From: Agromyces sp. S2-1-8
Lineage (GTDB): Bacteria > Actinomycetota > Actinomycetes > Actinomycetales > Microbacteriaceae
DNA length: 64,000 nucleotides
Reading direction: 5' to 3'
Assembly: GCF_021129215.1 (NCBI RefSeq)
Contig: NZ_JAJOLP010000001.1
Location: 3,348,001 to 3,412,000 of the forward strand
In this document: positions 8,397 to 17,306 of the stretch, piece by piece
Numbering within the stretch: the first letter of the stretch is position 1
How the letters are laid out: each line of letters opens with the position of its first letter
Made by a program: the position numbers and the translations under genes
The notes under the pieces: model-generated
What the model was told of the DNA's origin: nothing
The model's input: the letters and a program-made list of their open reading frames with translations, nothing else
The model's database searches: none

Positions 8397-9713
8397 TCAG
8401 GATTTGATGTACGGCTTGCCCGCCGCAGCAGGCCCGCGCACCTTGCCGACGAGTCCGGCCACCGCGATGATCGTGACCACGTACGGCAGCATGAGCATGA
8501 ACTCGCTCGGCACGGGCGAGCCGATCACCGAGAGCGTGTTCTGCAGGTTCGACGCGAAGCCGAACAGGAGCGCGGCCAGCGTGGCTCGGATCGGGTCCCA
8601 GCCGCCGAAGATGACGGCGGCGAGGGCGATGAAGCCCATGCCGGCGGTCATCTCCTTGTTGAAGGCGATACCCGAGCCGAGGGTGAAGAAGATGCCGCCG
8701 AAGCCCGCGATGGCGCCGGCGAAGGCGACGTTCCAGAACCGGGTGCGGTTGACGTTGATGCCGACCGTGTCGGCCGCCTGCGGGTGCTCGCCCACCGCGC
8801 GGAGGCGGAGGCCCCAGCGCGTGTGGAAGAGCCCGACGTAGACCGCCGCGACCGTGATGTACATGATGTACACGACGAGCGTCTGGCGGAAGAAGACCGG
8901 GCCGATGACGGGGATGTCGCTGAGCAGCGGGATCGGCAGCCTCGGGAACCTCGGCGGCGAGTTCAGCACGGCGGCGTTGTTCGAGAGCACCTGCGAGAAG
9001 AAGAAGTTCGTGAGGCCCAGGACGAGCACGTTGAGCACGACGCCGACGATCACCTGGTCGACGAAGTACTTGATCGAGAACGCCGCGAGCACCATGCCGA
9101 CGAGCATGCCCGCGATCATCGCGCCCACCACGCCCGCGAGCAGGCCGATCCAGACGACGCCCGTCGACGAAGTGACGACCGACGCGGTCACCGCCGAGGT
9201 GAAGGCCCCGGCGAGCAGCTGACCCTCGATCGCGATGTTGATGATGCCGACCCGCTCGCCGAGCACGCCGGTGAGCGCACCGAAGATCAGCGGCACGGAG
9301 AGGCTGAGCGCGCCGAAGAGCAGGCCGATCATCGGGAGGGTCGCCCCCGCGCCGGCCCAGGTCAGGAAGCCGAAGAGGACCAGCACCGCGTACACGACGG
9401 TGAGCCAGAGCGGCACCCGGCGCTTCGAGGCGACCAGCCAGACGGACACGACCGTGATGACGGCGAGGAGGACGACGACCGCCCACAGCGCGGGCATGGC
9501 CGGCACCGAGATGTCGGCGACCTTGATCGCGTCCTTGTCGGATGCGACCAGCCGGTAGGTGGTGTCGCCGACGGGCGGAGCGAACACCGCGAGCGCGAGG
9601 GCGAGGAGCGTGAAGATGCCGTAGGCGATCGGCGCCTTCCAGCTCACGACGACGGTCTTGGCGAGGGCGTCGGGCGGCGGCGCGACCTTCTGGTGCTCGG
9701 TGACGGTGCTCAC
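8397..9713 (-). CDS. Nucleoside ABC transporter permease (BmpC/NupQ-like)
   Basis: A 438-aa integral membrane protein of the branched-chain/ribose permease superfamily (BPD_transp_2). It has about ten hydrophobic segments and the motifs GERVGIINIAIEGQLLAGA near residue 150 and LRAVGEHPQAADTVGI near 290, typical of guanosine/purine nucleoside permeases of the BMP systems. The start is GTG, overlapping the upstream permease stop as GTGA, which means tight coupling. An N-terminal extension of about 100 residues with two to three extra hydrophobic segments precedes the conserved core. It forms a heterodimer with the neighbouring permease. Confidence 0.88.
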   Translation of the reverse strand: MSTVTEHQKVAPPPDALAKTVVVSWKAPIAYGIFTLLALALAVFAPPVGDTTYRLVASDKDAIKVADISVPAMPALWAVVVLLAVITVVSVWLVASKRRVPLWLTVVYAVLVLFGFLTWAGAGATLPMIGLLFGALSLSVPLIFGALTGVLGERVGIINIAIEGQLLAGAFTSAVTASVVTSSTGVVWIGLLAGVVGAMIAGMLVGMVLAAFSIKYFVDQVIVGVVLNVLVLGLTNFFFSQVLSNNAAVLNSPPRFPRLPIPLLSDIPVIGPVFFRQTLVVYIMYITVAAVYVGLFHTRWGLRLRAVGEHPQAADTVGINVNRTRFWNVAFAGAIAGFGGIFFTLGSGIAFNKEMTAGMGFIALAAVIFGGWDPIRATLAALLFGFASNLQNTLSVIGSPVPSEFMLMLPYVVTIIAVAGLVGKVRGPAAAGKPYIKS

Positions 9714-11044
9714 TTCGCCGTCACCTCCTTCGTGACGATCGGGCGCGGTCGTTTCGGCCCGCGGGATGGGTCGGGCAGGCGGAAGATGGTGCGCACGAGC
9801 GGCGGCGCAGCGATGAACAGCACGATGAGCGACTGCACCACGAGCACGATGTCGACGGGCACGCCCTCGGCGGCCTGCATCGAGTAGCCGCCGGCCTTGA
9901 ACGCACCGAACAGGATGCCCGCGAGGAAGATGCCCCACGGCGAGGAGCGGCCGAGCAGCGCCACGGTGATCGCGTCGAAGCCGACGCCCGCGTCGATCCC
10001 GGCGGTGAAGCCAGTGGTGACCGTGCCGAGCACCTGGCTCACGCCGGCGAGGCCGAGCAGTGCACCCGAGATGAGCATCGCGTAGACGTACATCGACGGC
10101 ACGTTGATGCCGGCGACGCGCGCGGCGTTCGGGTTCTCGCCGACGGCCCGGAAGCGGAAGCCGAGGCTCGAACGGCTGAGGATCCACCACACGAGCACCG
10201 TCGCGGCGAGCGCGAGGATGAAGCCGAAGTGCAGGTTGTACGGCAACCCCATCCACTGGAACAGCTTCGGGAACTGTGCAGTCTCCGCCATCGGCGGCGT
10301 CTTCGGGTTCGACGAACCGGGAGCCTGAAGGAGGCCCGGCGTACGAAGCATCCAGGACACCAGGTAGAAGGCGACGAAGTTGAGCATGATCGTCACGATG
10401 ACCTCGTGCGCGCCCGTGCGCGCCTTCAGGAGGCCGGCGATGCCGCCCCACAGGGCGCCGCCGAGCAGGCCGCCGATGAGCGCGACGAGCATGTGCAGGC
10501 CCCACGGCAGGTCGAAGCCGAAGGCGAGCCAGCCGGCGACCGAGGCGGCGATCAGCATCTGGCCGCGACCACCGATGTTGAACATGCCGACGCGGAACGC
10601 GAGCCCGACGCCGAGACCGCCCGCGATGAGCGGGGTGGCGAAGGTGAGCGTGTCGGTCAGCGGCTTGATGCCGTCGACGAAGCTGTCGCGCCGGAAGTTG
10701 TACACCGACCCCTGGAAGAGCGCCACGTAGGCTCCGGAGACCGAGTCCCAGACGGCGATGAGCGTGTCGCCAGGCCGGGCGAAGAAGTAGGCGCTCGCCT
10801 GCTGCACGTTCTCGTCGGTGAAGGCGATCATGATCGCGCCGACGATGAGCGCGAGTACGACCGAGAGCACCGAGATGAGCGCGTTGCCCGTGACGATCTG
10901 CTGCCACATCGTGTGCCATCGCGACGGTTCGGGCACCTGGGCCGGCACGGTCGACGTGTCGCGCGGGGTCGTGCCGGTCGGCGTCGCGTCGGCGACGGGC
11001 GAGGTGGTCTGCGGCGTGCCGTGCGGGCTCTGCGCGTCGCTCAT
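9710..11044 (-). CDS. Nucleoside ABC transporter permease (BmpB/NupP-like)
   Basis: A 444-aa permease whose first 40 residues are a Ser/Thr/Pro-rich cytoplasmic tail. Several hydrophobic helices follow, with GLAFRVGMFNIGGRGQMLIA near residue 150 and FRAVGENPNAARVAGI near 300, the cytoplasmic loop expected to contact the ATPase. It overlaps the ATPase gene by ATGA upstream and the second permease by GTGA downstream. Together with the ATPase and the BMP lipoproteins it forms a complete importer. Confidence 0.88.
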   Translation of the reverse strand: MSDAQSPHGTPQTTSPVADATPTGTTPRDTSTVPAQVPEPSRWHTMWQQIVTGNALISVLSVVLALIVGAIMIAFTDENVQQASAYFFARPGDTLIAVWDSVSGAYVALFQGSVYNFRRDSFVDGIKPLTDTLTFATPLIAGGLGVGLAFRVGMFNIGGRGQMLIAASVAGWLAFGFDLPWGLHMLVALIGGLLGGALWGGIAGLLKARTGAHEVIVTIMLNFVAFYLVSWMLRTPGLLQAPGSSNPKTPPMAETAQFPKLFQWMGLPYNLHFGFILALAATVLVWWILSRSSLGFRFRAVGENPNAARVAGINVPSMYVYAMLISGALLGLAGVSQVLGTVTTGFTAGIDAGVGFDAITVALLGRSSPWGIFLAGILFGAFKAGGYSMQAAEGVPVDIVLVVQSLIVLFIAAPPLVRTIFRLPDPSRGPKRPRPIVTKEVTAK

Positions 11045-12558
11045 GCTGCGGCTCCTTCTGCGGGCTGTTCGCCGGCCATCATGAGGCCGAGCACGTCGCG
11101 CGGGGTGTCGCCCGGCACGATGCCGACGACCTTGCCGCGATACATCACCATGATCCGGTCGGCGAGTGCGGCGACCTCGTCGAGCTCGGTCGACACGACG
11201 ACGACGGGCACGCCGCGGTCGCGGGTCTCGACGATGCGCTTGTGGATGAACTCGATCGACCCCACGTCGACGCCGCGCGTGGGCTGGGCGGCGACGAGCA
11301 GCCTGAGCTCACGGCTGAGCTCGCGCGCGAGCACGACCTTCTGCGCGTTGCCGCCCGAGAGCTGCCGCACCTTCTCGTCGATGCCCTGCGTGCGGACGTC
11401 GAACTCCTTGACCCGGTCGCGCGCGAAGTCGGCGAGGACGCCGCGCTGGATGGTGCCCGCCTTGACGAACGGCGCGCTGTCGGAACGGTCGAGCATGAGG
11501 TTCTCGGCGATCGTGAACTCGCCGACGAGGCCGTCTTCGTTGCGGTCTTCGGGAACGAAGCCGACGCCGGAGTCGAGGATCTTGCGGACGCTCTCGGTCG
11601 TGAGCTCGATGCCGTCGAGCGCGATCGAGCCGCGCACCCGCGGCTGCAGTCCGAGGAGCGCCTCGGTGAGCTCGGTCTGGCCGTTGCCCTGCACGCCCGC
11701 GACGGCGAGGATCTCGCCCCGGCGCACCTCGAAGCTCACGTCGTTGACGACGAGTTGGCCGATGTGGTCGATGACGGTGAGGCCCTGGACGACGAGCGCC
11801 GCCTCGCCGAGCTTCGGCGCGTCCTTGTGCACGGTCAGTTCGACCGCACGCCCCACCATGAGCGAGGCGAGCTCGGTGTTCGAGGCGGTCGGGGATGCCT
11901 CGCCGACGACCTTCCCCAGCCGGATGACGGTGATCCGGTCGGCGACCTCGCGCACCTCGCGCAGCTTGTGGGTGATGAAGACGATCGACGTGCCGGAGGC
12001 CTTGAGCTGCCGCATGATCTGCATCAGCTCGTCGGTCTCCTGCGGGGTGAGCACCGCGGTCGGCTCGTCGAACACGAGCACCTTCGCGTCGCGCGAGAGC
12101 GCCTTGATGATCTCGACCCGCTGCTGCACCCCGACGGGGAGGTCGTCGACGAGCGCGTCGGGGTCGACGTCGAACCCGAAGCGCTCGCTGATCTCGCGCA
12201 CCCGGCGACGGGCGGCGTCGAGGTCGAGGAACCCGCCCCCCTTGGTGGCCTCGTGGCCGAGCATGACGTTCTCGGCGACCGTGAACACGGGGATGAGCAT
12301 GAAGTGCTGGTGCACCATGCCGATGCCGGCGGCCATCGCGTCGCCGGGCCCGGAGAAGTGCTGCACCTCGTCATTGAGGAGGATCTCGCCCTCGTCGGCC
12401 TGGTACAGGCCGTAGAGCACGTTCATCAGCGTCGACTTGCCCGCACCGTTCTCGCCGAGCAGGCAGTGGATCTCTCCGGCCTCCACGGTGAGGTCGATAT
12501 GGTCGTTCGCGACCAGGCTGCCGAACCGCTTCGTGATATCGCGAAGTTCGAGCTTCAT
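11041..12558 (-). CDS. Nucleoside ABC transporter ATPase with two nucleotide-binding domains (NupO-like)
   Basis: This 505-aa protein carries two ABC domains in tandem, as in RbsA/NupO proteins. Domain 1 has Walker A GENGAGKST near residue 35, a degenerate signature (LPVGVQQR) and Walker B VLVFDEP near 160. Domain 2 has a degenerate Walker A (GVQGNGQTE), an intact signature LSGGNAQK and a degenerate Walker B (LLVAAQPTRG). ATP hydrolysis is therefore expected mainly at one composite site, as is normal for the family. A leaderless -10 box lies 7 nt before the ATG. Confidence 0.92.
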   Translation of the reverse strand: MKLELRDITKRFGSLVANDHIDLTVEAGEIHCLLGENGAGKSTLMNVLYGLYQADEGEILLNDEVQHFSGPGDAMAAGIGMVHQHFMLIPVFTVAENVMLGHEATKGGGFLDLDAARRRVREISERFGFDVDPDALVDDLPVGVQQRVEIIKALSRDAKVLVFDEPTAVLTPQETDELMQIMRQLKASGTSIVFITHKLREVREVADRITVIRLGKVVGEASPTASNTELASLMVGRAVELTVHKDAPKLGEAALVVQGLTVIDHIGQLVVNDVSFEVRRGEILAVAGVQGNGQTELTEALLGLQPRVRGSIALDGIELTTESVRKILDSGVGFVPEDRNEDGLVGEFTIAENLMLDRSDSAPFVKAGTIQRGVLADFARDRVKEFDVRTQGIDEKVRQLSGGNAQKVVLARELSRELRLLVAAQPTRGVDVGSIEFIHKRIVETRDRGVPVVVVSTELDEVAALADRIMVMYRGKVVGIVPGDTPRDVLGLMMAGEQPAEGAAA

Positions 12559-12565
12559 GTTCAGA

Positions 12566-12599
12566 ATCCTAGTGAGCGCGCTGCATCTGCAGCAGATGC
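12566..12599 (-). promoter_or_regulatory. Internal promoter and palindromic operator before the ATPase gene
   Basis: On the minus strand TAGGAT (12571-12566) is followed by 7 nt and then the ATG. Immediately upstream is GCATCTGC-N-GCAGATGC (12583-12599), an 8+8 bp palindrome centred around -33. This suggests that the ATPase/permease/salvage genes can be transcribed separately from the BMP genes and repressed by a dimeric regulator. Confidence 0.45.
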
Positions 12600-12678
12600 T
12601 GCGCGGATGTCGGCGGCCCGGATCGCGGGCCGCTCAGATGTTGCGGCCGGCGCGAAAGCGCGCGACCGGTGGAACGCA

Positions 12679-12712
12679 GATCGGGGAGGCCGGCGAACCG
12701 GCCTCCCCGATC
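12679..12712 (-). terminator. Strong hairpin downstream of the first BMP gene
   Basis: A perfect 15-bp stem (gatcggggaggccgg) closes a CGAA loop, 13 bp past the stop codon. Its place between the binding-protein gene and the ATPase fits the usual arrangement that keeps solute-binding protein in excess over the membrane complex. Confidence 0.7.
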
Positions 12713-12725
12713 AGGCGGTCACGAG

Positions 12726-13838
12726 CTACTCCTGCGCCGAGAGGTACGACTCGACGGGAACGTCACCCGAGATGATGGCGGCCTTCAGGTCGTCGAGCTC
12801 GCCCTGGAGCTCGGGCGAGACCTTCGACTCGAAGTCGTGGAACGGCGCGATGCCGACGCCCTCGTTCTCGAGCGTGCCGACGTACGGGGCCGGGTCGAAT
12901 TCGCCGGTGCCGGCGGCGAGCACCGAGTCGTAGGTCGCCACGTCGATGCCCTTGAGGATCGAGGTGAGGATCAGGTCGGCGACCGAGGGGTCGGTCTGCG
13001 TGAGGTCGGCGTCGACGCCGAGCATCGCGATGTCACGGCCCGAGTCGCGCACGGCGGCCGCGCCCGACTGGTAGATCGGGCCGCCGACGGGCAGCAGCAC
13101 GTCGATGTTCTGGTCGATGAGCGCCTGCGCGGTCTGGCGGGCCTGGTCGTTCGCCTCGAAGCCGCCGGTGAAGGAGCCGTCCTGCTTGGCGCGGTCCCAG
13201 CCGACGACCTTGACGTCGGTGCCCTTCTCGCCGTTGTAGTAGTCGACGCCCTGGGCGAAGCCGTCCATGAAGATCGACACGGTCGGGAAGTTCATGCCGC
13301 CGTAGGTGCCGACGACGCCGGTCTCCGAGAAGTCGGCGCCCGCGTAGCCCGCGAGGAACGCGGCCTGGGCGGTGTCGAAGAGGATCGGCTTGATGTTCTC
13401 CGAGTCGACGGTGCCGTCGAAGTCGTTGTCGGCCGCGTCGTCGATGATGATGTATTCGATGTCGGGGTTCGCCAGTGCCGACTCGACCGTGGCGGCCGAG
13501 AGCGCGAAGCCGACGGTCACGATGACGGAGCAGCCCTGGTCGACGAGGCTCGAGAGGTTCGGGGCGTACTCGGTCTCGTCCTTCGACTCGACCGTGATCG
13601 CCTCGACGCCGAGCTCGTCGGCGGCCTTCGTGATGCCCTCGAATCCGAGCTGGTTGAAGGACTTGTCGTCGAAACCGCCCGCGTCGGAGACCATGCACGG
13701 CTGGAAGCCGTCGATCGCCTGCGCAGTCGGTTCGGCAGTCTCCTCCGAGGGCGCGGATGCGCAGCCCGCGAGCAGCAGTGCGCTGCTGCCGAGCAGCGCG
13801 AGACCGCCGAGCGCGGCCTTCTTGGTCGTGACCTTCAC
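12726..13838 (-). CDS. BMP-family nucleoside-binding lipoprotein (copy 1)
   Basis: A 370-aa periplasmic-binding-fold lipoprotein (BMP/PnrA family) that should capture purine nucleosides for the ABC importer downstream. The signal peptide ends in the lipobox LLLAGC near residue 23. Typical BMP features are DAGGFDDKSFNQ after the leader, FDTAQAAFLAGY, and LPVGGPIYQSG in the ligand-binding C-lobe. The start is GTG with GGAGG 6 bp upstream; a longer frame from 13901 would put a polar stretch before the signal peptide and is rejected. It is paralogous to the next upstream gene. Confidence 0.9.
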   Translation of the reverse strand: MKVTTKKAALGGLALLGSSALLLAGCASAPSEETAEPTAQAIDGFQPCMVSDAGGFDDKSFNQLGFEGITKAADELGVEAITVESKDETEYAPNLSSLVDQGCSVIVTVGFALSAATVESALANPDIEYIIIDDAADNDFDGTVDSENIKPILFDTAQAAFLAGYAGADFSETGVVGTYGGMNFPTVSIFMDGFAQGVDYYNGEKGTDVKVVGWDRAKQDGSFTGGFEANDQARQTAQALIDQNIDVLLPVGGPIYQSGAAAVRDSGRDIAMLGVDADLTQTDPSVADLILTSILKGIDVATYDSVLAAGTGEFDPAPYVGTLENEGVGIAPFHDFESKVSPELQGELDDLKAAIISGDVPVESYLSAQE

Positions 13839-13966
13839 TGTGTCCTCCAAAGACGCAAGACCCCGACCTTCGCGGGGGCTGATCGATGTCACGTTACCCA
13901 ATGTTTCGTCGAGCGCGATCGTTCCCGGGGCGCGCGATCGTCAATGGTTATGAATACGCGACATTC

Positions 13967-13980
13967 TGCTCATATGAGCA
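13967..13980. promoter_or_regulatory. Perfect 14-bp palindrome upstream of BMP copy 1
   Basis: TGCTCATATGAGCA is a perfect dyad in the 184-bp gap between the two BMP genes, a locally AT-rich stretch. On the minus strand a TATTCA-like -10 follows about 19 bp after TTGCTC, so the dyad would overlap the -35 region. It is a likely operator for a nucleoside-responsive dimeric repressor (inference). Confidence 0.5.
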
Positions 13981-14022
13981 AGTGATCTGCCCCGCGAACG
14001 GGGGTGAAGCGGTACCCGGGGG

Positions 14023-15093
14023 TCAGGACCGCTGCGGAGCGCTCGGGGAGTCGACCACCAGGTCGCCCGAGATGATCTCCTGGCGCAACCCCTCGATCTC
14101 GGCGTCGAGCTCCTCCGACACGAGGGGCGCGAGGTCGTGGTACGGGGCGATCTCTACCCCGCCGTTGGCGAGGCTGCCGATGTACGGGTCGTTCGTGAAC
14201 TCGTCGCCGACGACGTCGCCGACGATCTCGACCATCGCGTCCTGGGTGTTCTTCAGCACGCTCGTGAGGATCACGGGTCGGTACTCGGCGGAGAGCGTCT
14301 CGTAGCCGTCGCTGTCGACCCAGATCACCGAGACCCCGTCGTGCTCGAGCGCCGCCGCCGCCGACCCCTCGCCGACCTGTCCGGCCACCGGCAGGATCAC
14401 GTCGGCGCCCTGGTCGATGAAGCCCTGCGTGAGCGTCTTGCCCTTGTTGACGTCTTCGAAGTCGCCCGTGAACGCGCCGTCCTGCTTCGCCTTGTCCCAG
14501 CCGAGCGCCCGCACCTTCGTGCCGTGCACCTCGTTGTACTTCGCGACGCCGTCGACGAAGCCGTCCATGAAGAGCGTGACGGGCGGCTGGTTGCCGCCGC
14601 CGAACGTCGCGACGACGCCCGTCTTCGAGACGCCTGCCGCGAGGTAGCCGGCCAGGAACGACGCCTGCGCGGTGTCGAAGACGACGGGCTTGATGTTCTC
14701 GCCCTCGACCGTCTCGTCGACGATCACGAAGTCGAGGTCGGGATTCTTGGACGCCTGGTCGGTCGTGGGCTCGGCGAGCTCCCAGCCGACGGTGACGATC
14801 AGCTCGCAGTCCGAGTCGACCGCCTGGGCGACGTTCGGCGCGAGATCGGTCTCGCCGGTCGAGACGATCGCCTCGGCCTCGATGCCGTACTCCGCTTCTG
14901 CGGCCTGCAGGCCCTCCCAGCTCGACTGGTTGAACGAACGGTCCTCGAGCCCTCCCGAGTTCGTCACCATCCGCGCGCAGACGTCGCTCGCCGCGTCGGT
15001 GGGGCCGGTCTCGGGCGCGGTCGCGCACGAGACGAGGGCGAGGGATGCCACGGCCAGCGTGACGACGACGATGCTGCGCTGTGTCCGAGGCAT
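14023..15093 (-). CDS. BMP-family nucleoside-binding lipoprotein (copy 2)
   Basis: A 356-aa paralogue of the adjacent BMP protein. The lipobox is LALVSC near residue 23. It shares the same landmarks (NSGGLEDRSFNQ, FDTAQASFLAGY, GWDKAKQDGAFTGDFED) and overall length. Two tandem binding proteins feeding one membrane complex suggest different nucleoside preferences. A short GC stem (13990-14003) lies downstream. The Shine-Dalgarno sequence is weak. Its 3' end is separated from copy 1 by the palindrome-containing promoter region. Confidence 0.88.
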   Translation of the reverse strand: MPRTQRSIVVVTLAVASLALVSCATAPETGPTDAASDVCARMVTNSGGLEDRSFNQSSWEGLQAAEAEYGIEAEAIVSTGETDLAPNVAQAVDSDCELIVTVGWELAEPTTDQASKNPDLDFVIVDETVEGENIKPVVFDTAQASFLAGYLAAGVSKTGVVATFGGGNQPPVTLFMDGFVDGVAKYNEVHGTKVRALGWDKAKQDGAFTGDFEDVNKGKTLTQGFIDQGADVILPVAGQVGEGSAAAALEHDGVSVIWVDSDGYETLSAEYRPVILTSVLKNTQDAMVEIVGDVVGDEFTNDPYIGSLANGGVEIAPYHDLAPLVSEELDAEIEGLRQEIISGDLVVDSPSAPQRS

Positions 15094-15127
15094 CCTGAAC
15101 CCTGTCTCTCCGTCGAATGTCGTTCGG

Positions 15128-16246
15128 TCAGAGCACGTCGCTCGAGCCGCCGAGCCGCAGGGCGTCGACGACCGCCTTCACGCGCTGCGCGTGCTCGCTC
15201 GTGGTGACCAGCAGCGCGTCGGGAGTGTCGACCACGACGATATCGCGAACGCCGATGAGACTGATCACCCGCTTCGAACGGCTCACGACGATGCCGCTCG
15301 AGGCGTCCGCGAGGACCCGGGCGTGCTCGCCGAGGATGGCGAGCTCGCCCGACCGCCCTGCCGTGTTGAGCTTCGCGAGCGAGGCGAAGTCGCCGACGTC
15401 GTCCCACTGGAAGTGCCCGCGGATGACGGCGAGCCGGCCCGCGGCGGCCGCCGGCTCGGCGACGGAGTAGTCGATCGCGATCTTCTCGAGCTTCGGCCAG
15501 ATCCGATCGACCGCCGGGCCTCGGGTGGCGGGGTCGTCCCACGCCTCCGCGAGTTCGAGGAGTCCGGCGTGCAGCTCGGGCTTGTTGCGCGCGATCTCGG
15601 CGAGCAGCTGGTCGGCGCGCGCGATGAACATGCCCGCGTTCCAGAGGTGGCGGCCGCCCGAGAGGTAGCGCTTCGCGGTCGCGAGGTCGGGCTTCTCGAC
15701 GAAGCTCGACACCGCCTCGGCGTGCTCGGTGCCCGGGATGTCGAGCGGGTCGCCGCACTCGATGTAGCCGAAGCCGACCGCCGGCTCGGTCGGCGTGATG
15801 CCGATCGTGGCGATGTACCCGGCCTTCGCCGCGGCGACGGCCTCGGTGACCGCGGCCTGGAAGAGCGCGTCGCCCGAGATGACGTGGTCGGCGGCGAAGG
15901 AGCCGATGACGACCCCGGGCTCGCGGCGCTCGAGGATCGCCGCGGCGAGCCCGATCGCGGCCGTCGAGTCGCGCGGCTCGGATTCGAGCACGATGTTCGC
16001 GTCGGCGAGGTCGGGCAGTTGCTCTTCGACGGCGCCGCGATGCGCGCGGCCCGTGACGATCATGATGCGCTGGTCGCCCGAGAGCGGGGCCAGGCGGTCC
16101 CACGTGTCCTTGAGGAGCGTCTGCCCCGAGCCGGTGAGGTCGTGCAGGAACTTCGGCGCGTCGGCGCGCGAGAGCGGCCACAGCCTGGATCCCACGCCCC
16201 CGGCCGGGATGATCGTGTAGAAGCCCTCGAGCGGTTCGGGAGTCAT
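15128..16246 (-). CDS. manC: Mannose-1-phosphate guanylyltransferase
   Basis: A 372-aa nucleotidyltransferase that makes GDP-mannose, the donor for glycans and lipoglycans. The signature is FYTIIPAGGVGSRLWPLSRA at the N-terminus, with FVEKPD near residue 180, LWNAGMFIA near 200 and WDDVGDF near 285. Length fits the single-domain form without an isomerase domain. The start MTPEPLEG is chosen because a TATCCT -10 box lies 6 nt upstream; an ATG 7 codons earlier would overlap it. It reads towards the BMP genes and is divergent from sdhC. Confidence 0.9.
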   Translation of the reverse strand: MTPEPLEGFYTIIPAGGVGSRLWPLSRADAPKFLHDLTGSGQTLLKDTWDRLAPLSGDQRIMIVTGRAHRGAVEEQLPDLADANIVLESEPRDSTAAIGLAAAILERREPGVVIGSFAADHVISGDALFQAAVTEAVAAAKAGYIATIGITPTEPAVGFGYIECGDPLDIPGTEHAEAVSSFVEKPDLATAKRYLSGGRHLWNAGMFIARADQLLAEIARNKPELHAGLLELAEAWDDPATRGPAVDRIWPKLEKIAIDYSVAEPAAAAGRLAVIRGHFQWDDVGDFASLAKLNTAGRSGELAILGEHARVLADASSGIVVSRSKRVISLIGVRDIVVVDTPDALLVTTSEHAQRVKAVVDALRLGGSSDVL

Positions 16247-16252
16247 CCGCTC

Positions 16253-16258
16253 AGGATA
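16253..16258 (-). promoter_or_regulatory. manC -10 box (leaderless)
   Basis: On the minus strand TATCCT, then GAGCGG, then ATG. The 6-nt gap decides the manC start codon. Confidence 0.5.
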
Positions 16259-16302
16259 GCCGTGCACCCGGCCGGCGCCGATTCGCCGCGGCGGCGAGCG
16301 GC

Positions 16303-16346
16303 TAAGGGTGCCCTCACCTGCATGGCGAGCGAGCCGGGTCTAGACT
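16303..16346 (+). promoter_or_regulatory. sdhCDAB promoter with a DtxR/IdeR-like box
   Basis: TAAGGGTGCCCTCACCTGC at 16303-16321 matches about 13 of 19 positions of the DtxR/IdeR iron box, including both half-site cores. It lies over the expected -35 region of a TAGACT -10 box at 16341-16346. Iron-dependent control of this iron-rich enzyme would make sense. The match was judged by eye. Confidence 0.35.
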
Positions 16347-16415
16347 CGGAGCGGGCCGTCGTGCCCCTGCGTCCGCATGTCCGGACGAGATTCACACAGC
16401 CAGGGAGGGTTGTTC

Positions 16416-16838
16416 ATGCCAGAGACCTCGGCAGGAACCCTGACCGCACCCGACAAGCCGGCGAAGCAGAAGCCGGGCGGCACGCTCTATCGCGGCCACG
16501 AGGGTATGTGGTCATGGGTGCTGCACCGCATCACAGGTGTCGCCATCTTCTTCTTCCTCCTCGTGCACATCCTCGACACGGCACTCGTGCGGGTGAGCCC
16601 CGAGGCCTACAACACGGTCATCGGCGCGTACCAGACGCCGATCATGGGGCTCGGCGAGGTCGCCCTCGTCGGTGCGATCGTGTTCCACGCCTACAACGGG
16701 CTGCGCATCATCCTGGTCGACTTCTGGGCCTGGGCAACGCGCCACCAGAAGGTGCTGTTCTGGGTCGTCGTCGCCCTCTGGGCCGTCACGATGCTGGCCT
16801 TCACGCCCCGCCACCTGATGAACGTGTTCGGACACTGA
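16416..16838 (+). CDS. sdhC: Succinate dehydrogenase cytochrome b556 subunit
   Basis: A 140-aa three-helix membrane anchor. The conserved SWVLHRITGVAIFFFLLVHILDT spans the first helix, with the quinone-site Ser/Arg, and the haem-ligand-type His lies in the VFHAYNGLRI region (second helix). The start MPETSAG is preceded by AGGGAGGG at good distance; an in-frame ATG at 16377 is less likely. It is the first gene of the sdhCDAB operon. Confidence 0.92.
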   Translation: MPETSAGTLTAPDKPAKQKPGGTLYRGHEGMWSWVLHRITGVAIFFFLLVHILDTALVRVSPEAYNTVIGAYQTPIMGLGEVALVGAIVFHAYNGLRIILVDFWAWATRHQKVLFWVVVALWAVTMLAFTPRHLMNVFGH

Positions 16839-16849
16839 GGGGAAGCGAC

Positions 16850-17299
16850 ATGACTGCGACCATCGAAGCTCCTCGCACCCCGGCGCGACCGGCCCGCAAG
16901 GGCGGCGCGAACCTCGAGAAGTGGGGCTGGATCTACATGCGCGCCTCGGGCGTGCTGCTGCTCGTGCTCATCTTCGGGCACCTCTTCACGAACCTCATGC
17001 TCGGCGACGGCATCCACGCCATCGACTTCGGCTTCGTCGGCGGCAAGTGGGCCGACCCCTTCTGGCAGTGGTGGGACGTGCTGATGCTCTGGCTCGCGCT
17101 CATCCACGGCGCCAACGGCATGCGCACCCTCGTGAACGACTACACGAACCCCGGCACGGTGCAGAAGCTCCTGAAGGGCGCGCTGTTCGCCGCGGCCGCA
17201 GTGCTGATCGTGCTCGGCACGCTCGTGGTGTTCACCTTCGACCCGTGCCCCGCCGGCGCCCCGGCGGACCTCCTCCCCAGTTTCTGCGCCGCGCTCTAG
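16850..17299 (+). CDS. sdhD: Succinate dehydrogenase hydrophobic membrane anchor subunit
   Basis: A 149-aa subunit with three predicted helices: [37 protein letters not shown] and the C-terminal [20 protein letters not shown]. His residues in helices 1 and 2 are candidate haem ligands. GAGGGGAAG lies 5 bp before the ATG and sdhC ends 11 bp upstream. The much longer open frame in this phase from 14672 is a high-GC artefact. Confidence 0.9.
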   Translation: MTATIEAPRTPARPARKGGANLEKWGWIYMRASGVLLLVLIFGHLFTNLMLGDGIHAIDFGFVGGKWADPFWQWWDVLMLWLALIHGANGMRTLVNDYTNPGTVQKLLKGALFAAAAVLIVLGTLVVFTFDPCPAGAPADLLPSFCAAL

Positions 17300-17306
17300 G
17301 AGACCC

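Noticed and set aside
8397..10919. 840-codon frame suggesting a fused permease
   Set aside because: The first 400 codons are a shadow of the other permease in a shifted frame. Two separate permeases with a GTGA overlap explain the region.
14672..16849. Upstream extension of the sdhD frame to 875 codons
   Set aside because: It overlaps manC and sdhC. The real sdhD start has a good ribosome-binding site at 16850 and normal family length.
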